Source of the DNA: Methanocella_A sp963769045
Lineage (GTDB): Archaea; Halobacteriota; Methanocellia; Methanocellales; Methanocellaceae
Length of the DNA: 64,000 bases
Reading direction: 5' to 3'
Assembly (NCBI GenBank): GCA_963769045.1
Contig: CAVYKK010000012.1
Location: forward strand, 1-64,000
The notes under the pieces: model-generated
Told to the model about the DNA's origin: nothing
Database searches by the model: none
The model's input: the letters and a program-made list of their open reading frames with translations, nothing else
Program-made: the position numbers and the translations under genes
In this document: one piece after another, positions 32,692 to 43,043 of the stretch
How the letters are laid out: the number at the start of each line of letters is the position of its first letter
Numbering within the stretch: the first letter of the stretch is position 1

Positions 32692-33357
32692 TTACAGCGG
32701 AATATCAGTACAGCAAATCGATTTCCGTATTTGCGACTGTGCAACCCTCAAACAGTTGTAGGCGTTGGCGAGGGCGTATTTAACTACTCCCTGATCGCCT
32801 GTCCGCCAGTAGGCTGCTAAGGAAGCCCTGACATCGTCTACCATCGCCTCCTCGACCCGCCGGAGGCCATAATATCCCTCCACATAGTCCAGATCGGCGG
32901 ATGGCACGTTCAGGTGGTCCTTGACAAATTGGCAGGTATCGTGTTTCCTGAACTTCATGAGCGTCTGGCGCATCCGCGGGTAGATTTCAGGATGAAGGTC
33001 CCGGGCCCGCAGGAGCATATAAGGCAGATCGAAACCCGTCTCGATAGACTCGGTCGCCCCGTAGTGCGCGGCGATGGTGCCCCCGTCGAAGGTGTCGATA
33101 TAATTCAAAAAGCCCTTGAGCACCTGGCCTTCCTCCAGCTCGGAGGCGGTGGCCCCGACGAAGACCTTCACATATGCCTTGCTGATTGAACTGAGCCCCG
33201 TCGTGTGGGCGGCCGCGATCAGACAGATCGGATAGTCGGCAGCCGCAGGGTACTCGTCCGGCGAAAAAGCCAGCACGTCCACCGCGACCAGCACGCCGTT
33301 GAGGTAGTCCTGCGATATCCGCAACGGGTCGATCTCTATCTGCAGGCACTGGCTCAT
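32692..33357 (-). CDS. RNase H-fold exonuclease-like protein, uncertain
   Basis: Predicted 221-residue soluble protein. It recalls the 3'-5' exonuclease domain of family B DNA polymerases: VAVDVLAFS near residue 25, an ATxSELEEGQVLKGFLNYI helix, and HYGATESIETGFDLPYMLLRA near residue 100-120. In that family motif I is DxE; here it is DVL, so one metal ligand is replaced and catalysis may be lost or arranged differently. Stand-alone gene, 64 bases upstream of pan on the same strand. Exact family not recognised. Confidence 0.55.
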   Translation of the reverse strand: MSQCLQIEIDPLRISQDYLNGVLVAVDVLAFSPDEYPAAADYPICLIAAAHTTGLSSISKAYVKVFVGATASELEEGQVLKGFLNYIDTFDGGTIAAHYGATESIETGFDLPYMLLRARDLHPEIYPRMRQTLMKFRKHDTCQFVKDHLNVPSADLDYVEGYYGLRRVEEAMVDDVRASLAAYWRTGDQGVVKYALANAYNCLRVAQSQIRKSICCTDIPL

Positions 33358-33519
33358 GGTGTAGAAATATGACGGCTATGGGATAAATACTTCTTTAGGC
33401 TGTTTGAGACAGCGTAAGGTCATGTCTGATCGATGCTCGGCCTTTCTCACGTCTGAGTATCAACAAACGTATTCTTCGCCATCGTGAAAATGCTTAACTA
33501 CCGATTTCCAATAATACCT
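33358..33519. other. Intergenic spacer before repeat zone
   Basis: No convincing gene or structure seen; the promoter of the 32692-33357 gene should lie here on the minus strand (an AT-rich stretch at 33362-33400). Confidence 0.4.
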
Positions 33520-33770
33520 ATTCTCATCGCGGTGTGACACCCGTGCTTGCTTCTTGTAAAAAAGAACAATTACCGGACATCCTATACTTCCCTTTCTAAT
33601 CGCGGTGCGACGCCCGTGCTTGCTTCTTGTAAAAAGCCATACCGGTCAATAGCTAATACTTCCCATTCTAATCGCGGTGCGACGCCCGTGCTTGCTTCTT
33701 GTAAAAAGCCATACCGGTCAATAGCTAATACTTCCCATTCTAATCGCGGTGCGACGCCCGTGCTTGCTTC
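33520..33770. repeat. Tandem ~72-bp repeats, left array
   Basis: Four successive units each contain TCGCGGTGCGACGCCCGTGC (first copy at about 33528 diverged, then about 33599, 33671 and 33743) followed by TTGCTTCTTGTAAAAA and CAATAGCTAATACTTCCC-type sequence; the middle two are virtually identical. The reading frame across them (NRGATPVLAS repeated) is a by-product and not a credible gene. Confidence 0.85.
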
Positions 33771-34327
33771 GCCGCACGTGCTACTACGGGTTTTTCCGGT
33801 GTTACGGTGTCGGGCGACGGGCTCGCACCTTCGTCGGCCCAACGCGCCTTCGGCGGCGTCGAGCCTCCTTTGCAAGCCCTGAAAAACGCGCTTTCAGCAG
33901 CGTTTTTCACACCCGCCACCTACACACCCCTCGCACAGCTACGCGTGCGAAGGGGCAAGCCGAAAAAACCCTCCGCCTTCCGCGGAGAAGCACCGGCTAC
34001 CCATACCGACACCAGAATTTGCATCAAGCCAACACTAGTCCTGGAGCGCATAGCCTTTGCTTCTCCGCGGTCGGCGGAGGGTTTTTCTGGCCGAAGGCCC
34101 CTCGCACGCGATAGCTGTGCGAGGGGTGTGGAGGCGGCCGGGCAATGAACGCTGCCGAAGGCGCGTTGCTTAGCGCTTGCGAAGGGACTCGACCGGGCGC
34201 AGCCGAGCGAAGCGAGGCGCTGCCGTGTCGTGTCTCCGGGGGTGCGAGCGCGGCCCGGACGGCGAAGCACCGGAAAAACCCGGAGTAGCCCATGCGACGA
34301 AGTAAGCATGGGCGTCGCACCGCGATT
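33743..34327. repeat. Large nested inverted repeat of about 585 bp
   Basis: The left end (33743-33801) and right end (34270-34327) are reverse complements at roughly 85% over 58 bases, both including CGGGTTTTTCCGG and TCGCGGTGCGACGCCC. Nested inside, 33920-33995 (CACCCCTCGCACAGCTACG to CCGCGGAGAAGC) pairs with 34055-34130 (GCTTCTCCGCGG to AGCTGTGCGAGGGGTG). The centre, about 33996-34054, forms the loop. Intervening parts pair imperfectly. No coding region is convincing here. Transcribed, it would fold into a very long hairpin; as DNA it resembles a cruciform or a non-autonomous element. Confidence 0.75.
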
Positions 34328-34530
34328 TGTATTGGACAGACCATGTCCTGCTCTATTGATCTCTGATTTTGCAAGAACGCGGCCCGGACGGCGGAGCACT
34401 CGACGGATGAAAAAGGGTATTTTCAAGTAGAGGTGATGAAAAATAGCTATGTCTAAACTCCATTTATATGGTTTATTACGTTTATCGTTAGATCGGCATG
34501 CGTCGGCTTCATTTATTAAATTTTTCATGA

Positions 34531-34850
34531 GACCGGAAAAACCCGGAGTAGCCCATGCGACGAAGTAAGCATGGGCGTCGCACCGCGATTGGTATTGGAC
34601 AGACTATATTCTGCTCTATTGATCTCCTAAATTGCACGAACGCATGGGCGTCGCACCGCGATGAAATGATGATGGCATAGGGTTGATGTTCGCTGTGTAT
34701 ATGTTATTGCACGAACGCATGGGCGTCGCACCGCGATGAAATGATGCTGATGCAGAGGACGACGCTTACCAAATAATTGTTAATGCAAGAACGCGGCACG
34801 GAGGTGCATAACAGAAAGGCATGGGCAATGCACAGCGATTGGTAAGAAGA
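34531..34850. repeat. Right-hand repeat array, inverted relative to the left
   Basis: A second direct copy of the right terminal sequence (ACCGGAAAAACCCGGAGTAG to GTCGCACCGCGAT) lies at 34533-34591. Then ATGGGCGTCGCACCGCGAT recurs at about 34644 and 34719 in units of 75 bases starting TTGCACGAACG (34632, 34707, degenerate third at about 34783). These are the reverse complement of the left-array core. Confidence 0.8.
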
Positions 34851-34905
34851 CGAGCCAGTTTTTCTATGCGTGAGGAATTTGCTTTAGTAAAAGCAAATGC
34901 GATTC

Positions 34906-35586
34906 TTATACATGTGTTATAAATTTTAAATATCTCATCACCGTCTCTTTCTTGACGATGCCCTTCTTCACGAGGATGTATAATACGACAGCCGCCATGA
35001 TGATCACCGCTACGATGATGACTACCGCATAGGTGAGCAGGTGAGCGTATTCCATGATCGACTCCCACTTTTCGCCCAGGCTGAACCCGAGGTAGGACAG
35101 GACCAGGCACCAGGGAAGCGCGCCGGCCATGCTATAGGCCATGAACTTGTAGAAGTTCATCCCCAGCAGGCCCGCAGGGATGTTGACGATGGTGCGCACC
35201 ACCGGCAGCAGCCTCGTGTAGAAGACCGCCGACTCGCCGAACTTGCAGAACCACTTCTCGGCCCAGACCATCTTGTCCGGCGTGACGCCGAGGTACTTGC
35301 CGTAGCGGTCAACCATGGGCTTGCCGCCCCAGGAGCCAATCCCATAGCCGATGGCCGAGCCAAGGCCGGTGCCGAGAGACCCGACGACCGCCGCCAGGAC
35401 CCAGTTCATCGGGGCGTTCGCTCCGGACGAGAGGAAGCCCGCGAAGGTCATGATGAGTTCGCTTGGTACAGGAATTCCGGCGCTCTCGATGGTCATCAGG
35501 ACAAAGACGCCGATATAGCCCATGCTCGCCAGTGTATCGGTGATCGTCCCGGATAAGTCGCCAAGCTGCAGGATAAGTCCGTACAT
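34906..35586 (-). CDS. DedA-family membrane protein
   Basis: Polytopic membrane protein of 226 residues. It has the DedA/SNARE-associated features: IESAGIPVPSELIMTFAGFL, GSLGTGLGSAIGYGIGSWGGK, KFGESAVFYTRLLPVVRTIVNIPAGLLGMNFYKF (with the F..R..P..R motif) and a C-terminal hydrophobic helix with basic tail. The family works in lipid carrier or phospholipid flipping. Divergent from the DUF362 gene. Starts 20 bases or so after a TATA-like stretch. Confidence 0.92.
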   Translation of the reverse strand: MYGLILQLGDLSGTITDTLASMGYIGVFVLMTIESAGIPVPSELIMTFAGFLSSGANAPMNWVLAAVVGSLGTGLGSAIGYGIGSWGGKPMVDRYGKYLGVTPDKMVWAEKWFCKFGESAVFYTRLLPVVRTIVNIPAGLLGMNFYKFMAYSMAGALPWCLVLSYLGFSLGEKWESIMEYAHLLTYAVVIIVAVIIMAAVVLYILVKKGIVKKETVMRYLKFITHV

Positions 35587-35732
35587 GTATAAGCCAACTG
35601 TTTTTGTGAGGGTTCGAATGTATATACTTTTGTATAAAGATGCTTATGCGACGACCATATGCCTGTGAGCCCGGGAAAGCATGTGATAAAATAGTTAAAG
35701 AGAGGGCGATTTACTCTTCTCTGGCAACGACT

Positions 35733-36713
35733 ATGACTGGAAGATGGGCGAGACAGTTCCTGAAAGCAGAGATGAGCAGACGGGCATTCCTGAAGGCTAC
35801 GGGAGCGGCCGCCATCATGGCCGCGGCGGGCACGCTGGGCTGCACGGGCACGCAGGGCGCCGCTAACCCGACACTGGCGCCGACAGCGGCAGCGACGAAA
35901 GACCCGTCCGTGCTGTCGGAAAAGCTGGTCGTCGCTACCGATGCGGACCCGGCAAAGCTGGCAGACAAGGCGATCGACGCGTACGGGGGCCTGGAGAGCA
36001 TCGTGCGATCGGGAGACAATGTCATCGTGAAGGCCAACTTCTCGTGGGCTTGCCGGCCGGAACAGGGCGGGTGCAACAACCCCGGGGTGCTGGCCCGCAT
36101 CATGCAGCGGTGCAAAGAGGCCGGGGCGGGAAGCGTGACGGCCGTGGACTACACCATCGACAACGCCCAGGAGTGCCTGCGGGTCAGCGGCATCCGGAAG
36201 TCAGTCGAAGATGCGGGGCTCAAGGTACAGGCGTTCAAGCGCGACGAGTTCGAGGACCGGTCTGTCGATGGCGTCTCCCTCAAGTCGACGCAGGTGCCGA
36301 AGATGCTGAAAGACTGCGACGTGCTCATCAGCGCGCCGGCGATCAAGAGCCATGGCAACACCCTGATGACCGGGGGCATGAAGAACCTCATGGGCCTCAT
36401 CCAGGACCGCGGCGACCTGCACAACGGCAATCTCGACCAGAAGATCGCCGACCTCGCCGGGCTGTTCCGGCCCGACCTGACCATCGCCGACGCGTACCTC
36501 GTGGTAAAGAACGGCGGGCCCCGGGGCTCTGACGACCCCTCCGACCTCCTGTCCCCGCACCAGGTGGTCATGGGCAATGATATCGTAGCAGTCGACGCCT
36601 ACTGTGCCAGCTACCTGGGCCTCGGTCCGGAGGACGTCGCGCACGTGAAGCTGGCGGCACGGGACGGGCTTGGCCAGATTGATCTCAGCAAAATGAACGT
36701 CATTAAAGTATGA
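35733..36713 (+). CDS. DUF362 protein with Tat signal
   Basis: Exported protein of about 326 residues. The twin-arginine signal is SRRAFLKATGAAAIMAAAG, followed by a lipobox-like TLGC, so it may be a Tat-exported lipoprotein. The DUF362 core shows AGAGSVTAVDYT, ISAPAIKSHGNTLMTGGMKN and NGGPRGSDDPSDLLSPHQVVM. ATG 35733 (MTGRWARQFL) or ATG 35772 (MSRRAF) are the likely starts; an in-frame ATG at 35640 would add an unusual leader. Its stop overlaps the start of the ferredoxin-type membrane protein (ATGA), suggesting a joint role in electron transfer at the cell surface. Enzymatic activity unknown. Confidence 0.85.
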   Translation: MTGRWARQFLKAEMSRRAFLKATGAAAIMAAAGTLGCTGTQGAANPTLAPTAAATKDPSVLSEKLVVATDADPAKLADKAIDAYGGLESIVRSGDNVIVKANFSWACRPEQGGCNNPGVLARIMQRCKEAGAGSVTAVDYTIDNAQECLRVSGIRKSVEDAGLKVQAFKRDEFEDRSVDGVSLKSTQVPKMLKDCDVLISAPAIKSHGNTLMTGGMKNLMGLIQDRGDLHNGNLDQKIADLAGLFRPDLTIADAYLVVKNGGPRGSDDPSDLLSPHQVVMGNDIVAVDAYCASYLGLGPEDVAHVKLAARDGLGQIDLSKMNVIKV

Positions 36714-38017
36714 AAACGAGAATCCCTTTCCGCTACTTCAGGCTGCTGGTACAGGCAGCCTTTTTCACGGGCTTCGTCTACCTGTTCCTGAATGTCCCCT
36801 ACCCGGCGGCGATGCCTTATTCTACACTGCCCCTGTCTGCCGACCCGCTGGCGGCGGTCAGCGGGATGATCTTCAGCACGGGGGCGTGGCTGCCGGCGCT
36901 GATTCCTGTCGCCGGGTTCCTGCTGGTTGCCCTGGTGCTCGGCCGGGCTTTCTGCGGCTGGGCCTGCCCGGTGGGCTTTTTGAACGATGTGATCGGCCAG
37001 GTGCGCCGGGGAAAGAACAGGGACAGGTTCGGCTATCTCCAGTACGGTGTGCTGGCTGCCGTGCTCCTCGTCTCTGCGGTCGCCGTCGACGTGCTTTCCA
37101 TCGCCGACCCGCTGGTGATCTTCCAGCGTTCGGCATACATGTTATGGGCGGGTGCCGGGGTTCCTGTCGTGCTCTTGCTGATCCTGCTGGCCGCGCTTGT
37201 CGTCCCGAGGTTCTGGTGCCGGGCGCTGTGCCCGCTGGGCGGCATGCTGGGCGTATTCGCCCTGGCGTCGCCGTTCGGCTTCAGGACGAACGACAAATGT
37301 GTCCGCTGTGGTAAATGTCGTAATGCCTGCCCGATGGGGGCGATCTCGAAGGATATCCGCTGGGACGCCACGGCCTGCACGAAATGCCTGGAGTGCGAGA
37401 AGGCCTGCCCGAAGGGGGTGGTCAGTTTCGCGCCGTCGATGCCGAAGGCCCCTTCGGTCTCGCCTTCCCGGCGATCGTTCATCGCCGGCGTGGCGGCGCT
37501 CGCTGCCCTCTTCGCGTCCGCCCGGGTGGCTTCCGCGCTGACGCCGGAGAGATCGCTGATCAGGCCGCCCGGCTCGCTGGCCGAGGAGCGTTTCAACGCG
37601 GCCTGCGCCCGCTGCGAGGCCTGCGTACGCGCCTGCCCGAACCAGGTCATCCGGCCGGCCGGGCTTGACGCGGGGCTGGAGCGTTTCTACACCCCGGGCC
37701 TCGACTTCGACCGGAGCTATTGTATGCGATGCGGTACCTGCGGCCAGGTCTGCCCTACAGGCGCGGTTATAAGCCTGCCGGAGGACAAGATCAAGTTAGG
37801 GACGGCGAGTATCGACACCAGGCAGTGCCTGGCCTGGAATGACGTCCGGTGCCTGGTCTGCGACGAGGTCTGCCCGAAGCGCGCCATCGGGGAGGCGAAA
37901 AAGCTGCGCCCCCGGGTGGAAGAGGACGTCTGTATAGGGTGTGGCCAGTGCCAGCTCAACTGTCCCGTGGAAGGTAAAGCGATCCGGGTTACCAGCACAG
38001 GGGAGAGGAGAAGATGA
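36710..38017 (+). CDS. NapH-like/NapG-like polyferredoxin membrane fusion
   Basis: Membrane iron-sulfur protein of 435 residues. The N-terminal half has four or five helices with two conserved CP motifs (GRAFCGWACPVGFLND and RFWCRALCPLGGML), as in NapH/CcoG-like proteins, followed by two cytoplasmic 4Fe-4S motifs (CVRCGKCRNACPMGA, CTKCLECEKACPKG). Then comes an internal twin-arginine-like segment SRRSFIAGVAALAALFASA and a NapG-like half with four more Cys clusters (CARCEACVRACPNQ, CMRCGTCGQVCPTG, CLVCDEVCPKRA, CIGCGQCQLNCP). This looks like a NapH-NapG fusion. Coupled to the DUF362 gene upstream and overlapping polX downstream by 4 bases. Substrate unknown. Confidence 0.88.
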   Translation: MKTRIPFRYFRLLVQAAFFTGFVYLFLNVPYPAAMPYSTLPLSADPLAAVSGMIFSTGAWLPALIPVAGFLLVALVLGRAFCGWACPVGFLNDVIGQVRRGKNRDRFGYLQYGVLAAVLLVSAVAVDVLSIADPLVIFQRSAYMLWAGAGVPVVLLLILLAALVVPRFWCRALCPLGGMLGVFALASPFGFRTNDKCVRCGKCRNACPMGAISKDIRWDATACTKCLECEKACPKGVVSFAPSMPKAPSVSPSRRSFIAGVAALAALFASARVASALTPERSLIRPPGSLAEERFNAACARCEACVRACPNQVIRPAGLDAGLERFYTPGLDFDRSYCMRCGTCGQVCPTGAVISLPEDKIKLGTASIDTRQCLAWNDVRCLVCDEVCPKRAIGEAKKLRPRVEEDVCIGCGQCQLNCPVEGKAIRVTSTGERRR

Positions 38018-39736
38018 ACAACCAGGGAGTCGCGGACATACTTTTAGACATTTCGAGGCTGCTCGAGCTGGAGGGCGACGACGCCTACCGCATCCGCGCC
38101 TACCGTAAGGCAGCCCAGAGTATCGAGAGCCTCGACGGCGACGTGAACGAGTATTATCGCGAAGGCCGCCTGCGGGACATCCCGGGCGTCGGGGAGAGCA
38201 TCGCCGGCACCATTGCTGGAGGTGCTCGATACCGGCCAGAGCCGGATGTACGAGTCGCTAAAAAAAGACGTGCCCCCGGAGCTCTACGAAGTCGTTGAGG
38301 TGCCGGGCATCGGCCGCAAGACCGCGCTGAAGGTCTACCGGGCCCTGGGGGCGAAGACGGTGGAAGACTTCCGGAAAGCGGCGAAGTCCCGACGCATCCG
38401 GAAGGTCCGCGGGCTGGGCGAGCGCACGGAACAGAAAATTCTCGAGTCCATCGACCGGTACCGCAAGACGCAGGGAGAGGTGCGTGTCCCCATCTACCGG
38501 GCACGCGCCATAGCATCGAACCTGATGAGCTATTTTGCCGATTGCGAGGGCTTAATCGCGGCGGACGTCGCCGGAAGCATCCGCCGGTGGAAAACGATGG
38601 TCGGCGACATCAACATCTTAGCCGTCGCCGGCAACCCGGAAGAGATCGTCGACTGCTTCTGCAATAACCCGCTGAGTAAGGTGGTCAAAGAGCGGGAGAG
38701 CCGTTATGCCAGGGTCACCACCAGCTACCGCATGGATGCGACGCTGGAGGTGGTGAGCCCCGACGACTACGGGCTACACATGATCTGGGACACTGGCTCT
38801 GACTGCCACCTGCGGTGCCTCGCGGAACACGCCGCCGGACAGGGCGTCAGGCTGGGCCATGACGGGTATTACGTCGAGGCGACAGGCGAACGAAAGACCT
38901 TCCCCGACGAGGAAGGCCTGTACCGGTCGCTGGGCCTCGAATATATACCGCCCGAGCTGCGGGAGGGCAAAGGCGAGATCGGCTCTGCAAGAGAGGGCAC
39001 GCTCCCCGACCTGATCACGCAGGACAGTATCAAAGGCGACCTGCACGTGCACACCGAGTGGAGCGACGGCTCCGACAGTATTCGGGACATGGCCATGGCC
39101 GCGAGGGCAATGGGCTACGAGTACGTTGCGATCTGCGATCACTCCAGGTCGCTGCACATCGCCAACGGCCTCAGCGTGGAGAAGCTGCGCGACCAGATGG
39201 TCGAGATAGACCGGCTCAACGACACGCTGGAAGGCTTCACGATACTCAAGGGCAGCGAGGTCGACATCCTGACCGACGGCAGCCTCGACCTGCCGGACGA
39301 CGTGCTGGCGGAACTGGACATCGTGGTCGGCTCGGTCCACATCAACATGCGGCAGGACGCCGATACGATCACCCGCAGGGTGCTCAACGCGCTGGAGAAC
39401 GAGTACCTGACCATCCTCGCCCACCCGACATCGCGGATAATCGGCCGGAGAGAGCCCATGGCGCTGGACATCGACCGCGTCATCGAGGCCGCCCTGGAGC
39501 ACGACAAGGTGCTCGAAGTGAACGCTTATCCTGACCGGCTGGACCTGAGCGACGAGAACGTGTGCAGGGCGATGGAGGCCGGTGCCATGATCTCCATCGA
39601 CACCGACTCCCATTCGATCGCAGAGCTATGCTTCATCGAGTACGGCGTGCACAACGCCCGGCGCGGGCGGGCCACGAAGGCACGGACGCTGAATACGCTC
39701 TCGTACGACGCGCTCAACGCGTTCCTGCAGGGATGA
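38014..39736 (+). pseudogene. polX: Family X DNA polymerase/PHP phosphoesterase, frameshifted
   Basis: PolX-type repair enzyme, about 573 residues when joined. The first frame (38014 on) holds the N-terminal helix-hairpin-helix IPGVGESIAGTI and stops at 38298; the rest (EVLDTG onward) runs in another frame to 39736, so one base near 38208-38213 is extra. The polymerase active site reads GSIRRWKTMVGDINIL: the usual GDxD is GDIN, so one catalytic Asp is Asn; the third Asp (MDATLEVV) is kept. The C-terminal PHP domain looks intact (DLHVHTEWSDGS, AICDHS, SEVDIL, LAHPTSR, EVNAYPDRLDL, DTDSH). Overlaps the preceding ferredoxin gene by 4 bases. Confidence 0.85.
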
Positions 39737-39836
39737 ATCTTCGTTCGCGCACGCGGGCGGCCGCCAGCCTGGTTGCCTGCCAGACCGTTTTCATGTCGAT
39801 ACCTTTTTTTCTCCGCATTGCCAGATTACTATCATC

Positions 39837-40382
39837 ATGATTCGCACGTTCATAGCCGTCAACCTGGACCAGGCCATCCGGGACAGGATCGGCGAGGCCG
39901 AGAAGGACTTCGACATCAAGGGGGTAAAGCTTGTCGATCCGGCGCTGATTCACGTCACGATGAAGTTCCTCGGGTACGTGGAGGAAAATCGCATAGACGA
40001 GATCGCGGAGGCCCTGAAAAAGGTGAAGGTGCCGCCGTTCACCGCCCATATGCGGTCCATAGGCGGGTTCCCGAACGCGCGCAGCCCCAGGGTCATCTGG
40101 ATTGGCGCCGAGCCAGGAGAGACCTTTGCGGAGATGAACCGCCAGGTAGAGGACGTGCTGGCCGATATAGGGTTCGAGCGGGAGGGACGGTTCAAGCCCC
40201 ACGTGACCATCGGGCGTGTGAAGTTCCCTGACCCGATGCAGAAGCAGAAGCTGCCACAGCTCTTCGAGAAGTACCGGGACTTCGACGCGGGGACCATGCA
40301 GGTCGACCGCATTTACGTGATGAAGAGCACGCTGAGCCCGAAAGGGCCGAAATACGAGGCGCTGAGAGAGATCAGCCTGTAA
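39837..40382 (+). CDS. thpR: RNA 2',3'-cyclic phosphodiesterase
   Basis: Soluble 181-residue member of the 2H phosphoesterase family (formerly LigT), which opens 2',3'-cyclic phosphate ends on RNA. The two catalytic HxT motifs are HVTMKFLG (about residue 40) and HVTIGRVK (about residue 122). N-terminal MIRTFIAVNL and the C-terminal FTL-like strand (DRIYVMKSTLSPKGPKY) are typical. Start ATG 39837. Fifteen bases before the CCA-adding enzyme gene, a common archaeal pairing in RNA end-processing. Confidence 0.95.
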   Translation: MIRTFIAVNLDQAIRDRIGEAEKDFDIKGVKLVDPALIHVTMKFLGYVEENRIDEIAEALKKVKVPPFTAHMRSIGGFPNARSPRVIWIGAEPGETFAEMNRQVEDVLADIGFEREGRFKPHVTIGRVKFPDPMQKQKLPQLFEKYRDFDAGTMQVDRIYVMKSTLSPKGPKYEALREISL

Positions 40383-40397
40383 TAGAGGTTTTTTCAT

Positions 40398-41720
40398 TTG
40401 ATCGAGGACATTACGAGAGAGGTGCTGAAGCTGGTCAAGCCCTCGGCGAAGGACGCTGACCACCTGCGCGCGCTGGCAAAAGACATCATCGCCCGGCTCG
40501 ACGCTAAAGCTGTGGAGATGCGCCTGGACGTGTACGCCATTCACGTGGGCTCTACCGCCCGGGACACCTGGCTGAAGGGCAAGAAGGACGTCGACATCTT
40601 TCTCATGTTCCCGCCGGACACTCCCCGGGAAAAGCTGGAGGAGTCCGGCCTGAAGCTGGCGCAGAGCCTCACGGACGACTATGAGGAGAGGTACGCGGAG
40701 CACCCGTACATCAAGGCGAGCTTCGGCGGCATCGACATCGACCTGGTGCCCTGCTACCGGGTGCCCGACGCGGCGCACATCCAGTCCGCGGTCGATCGCA
40801 GCCCGTTCCACAATGCCTACGTGCTGGCGCATATCAACGGCCTCTGCGACGAGGCCCGCCTGCTGAAGCAGTTCATGCACGGCACCGGCGTGTACGGCTC
40901 CGAGCTGAAGACACAGGGTTTTTCCGGCTACCTGTGCGAGCTGCTCATCATCAGATATGGCTCCTTCATGGAGGCCGTACGGGCGGGCGCCGGCCTGCGC
41001 AGGGGCACGATCATCGACATCGAGGGACATATGGATAAGGCCATTAATCACCCGGAGCCGCTGATCGTCATCGACCCGGTGGACCCGCGCCGCAACGTGG
41101 CCGCGGCACTGTCCGCGCAAAAGTTCTACGAGTACATCGACGCCTGTCGGGACTTCATCGATAAGTCGTCCCTGGATTTCTTCTTCCCGCCGGAGACGGA
41201 GCCGCTGGACGAGCCTGAACTGCTGGAGGTCATCAACGCACGGGGCACGCTCCTCATGGCGGTAGCGTTCCGCACCCCGGACATCGTCGAGGACACGCTC
41301 TACCCGCAGCTGCGCAAAGGCGCCGAATCGGTCGCAGCCATGCTGGAGCGGCACGAGTTCCACGTGTTCGAGAGCGGCGTCTGGTCCGGCGGGGGCTGGA
41401 GTGCCCTTGTCCTCGAGATGCTGGTCTGGCGGCTGCCGGACATAGAGCGCCACCCGGGGCCCCCGGTGGAACAGCGGGAGCACGCGGCCCGGTTCAAGCA
41501 GAAGTACCCGGACGCCTACGTCTACGGCGATCGCTACGCGGTCAACCTGCCCCGGGAGTACACGACTGCCGAAAGCCTCATCGGCCAGCGCCTGACGGAA
41601 TGCGGGCTGGGCAAGAACGTGGCCATGTCCATCAAGAACGAGTACATCCTCCTGACCGGCGCCAGCCTGCTGAGCCTCGGCCCGGGCATGGGGACGTTTC
41701 TCCGCCGGTTCCTCCGCTAG
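40398..41720 (+). CDS. cca: CCA-adding tRNA nucleotidyltransferase, archaeal class I
   Basis: Soluble enzyme of 440 residues that adds CCA to tRNA 3' ends without a nucleic acid template. The nucleotidyltransferase motif GSTARDTWLKGKKDVDIFLMF (about residues 53-73) has the metal-binding DxD, and GGIDIDLVPCYRV gives the third Asp. Length and the following central domain match archaeal class I enzymes. The start is TTG 40398 (LIEDITREVL). Needed here, since the tRNA-His gene in this window has no encoded CCA. Confidence 0.96.
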   Translation: MIEDITREVLKLVKPSAKDADHLRALAKDIIARLDAKAVEMRLDVYAIHVGSTARDTWLKGKKDVDIFLMFPPDTPREKLEESGLKLAQSLTDDYEERYAEHPYIKASFGGIDIDLVPCYRVPDAAHIQSAVDRSPFHNAYVLAHINGLCDEARLLKQFMHGTGVYGSELKTQGFSGYLCELLIIRYGSFMEAVRAGAGLRRGTIIDIEGHMDKAINHPEPLIVIDPVDPRRNVAAALSAQKFYEYIDACRDFIDKSSLDFFFPPETEPLDEPELLEVINARGTLLMAVAFRTPDIVEDTLYPQLRKGAESVAAMLERHEFHVFESGVWSGGGWSALVLEMLVWRLPDIERHPGPPVEQREHAARFKQKYPDAYVYGDRYAVNLPREYTTAESLIGQRLTECGLGKNVAMSIKNEYILLTGASLLSLGPGMGTFLRRFLR

Positions 41721-41772
41721 ACTGCCAGGCGGTCGTCTTGGGTTCGCGCGCGAAGGACGGCGGCAGCCGTCT

Positions 41773-42768
<996 letters not shown>

Positions 42769-43043
42769 AAATTAAAATATAATCACGAATATTATTTGAG
42801 GATTTTCCATGACACGGTGACCAGGCCGTTCCCGCGTTTCTGCTGGAGATCGCAGACAGGAGGCTGATATAGGTGAAAATAGCCAAAAAATGCCTTGCCG
42901 CAGGCCTGCAGTGGAAATGGTGGTATGCCCTGATTACACAAACGGCATACGTTACCGGGGTTATAAAAAGACAGCTTTGACAGTTGCCGGTCTAAAGGAC
43001 ATATAAAAAAATAATTAAATAATAATTTGGGAGGGGTTATTAT
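42769..43043. other. Intergenic region, no gene seen
   Basis: AT-rich spacer. A possible 112-residue minus-strand frame (42792-43130) has unlikely composition and no ribosome site. Promoter elements for the deacetylase gene (minus) must lie here; ACATATAAAAAAATAATTAA at about 42999-43018 resembles a plus-strand TATA box for the small ORF at 43044. Confidence 0.5.

Noticed and set aside
33547..33882. Open reading frame with repeated NRGATPVLAS segments
   Set aside because: It is created by the tandem DNA repeats; the peptide has no fold-like features, and both strands give similar frames.
33749..34528. Several Arg/Pro/Ser-rich frames on both strands over the inverted repeat
   Set aside because: Composition and mirrored frames follow from GC-rich inverted repeats; none has a ribosome site or recognisable domain.
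33520..34850. Second CRISPR array
   Set aside because: Units repeat both the core and the intervening sequence nearly identically, so there are no unique spacers; orientation also flips across the central inverted repeat.
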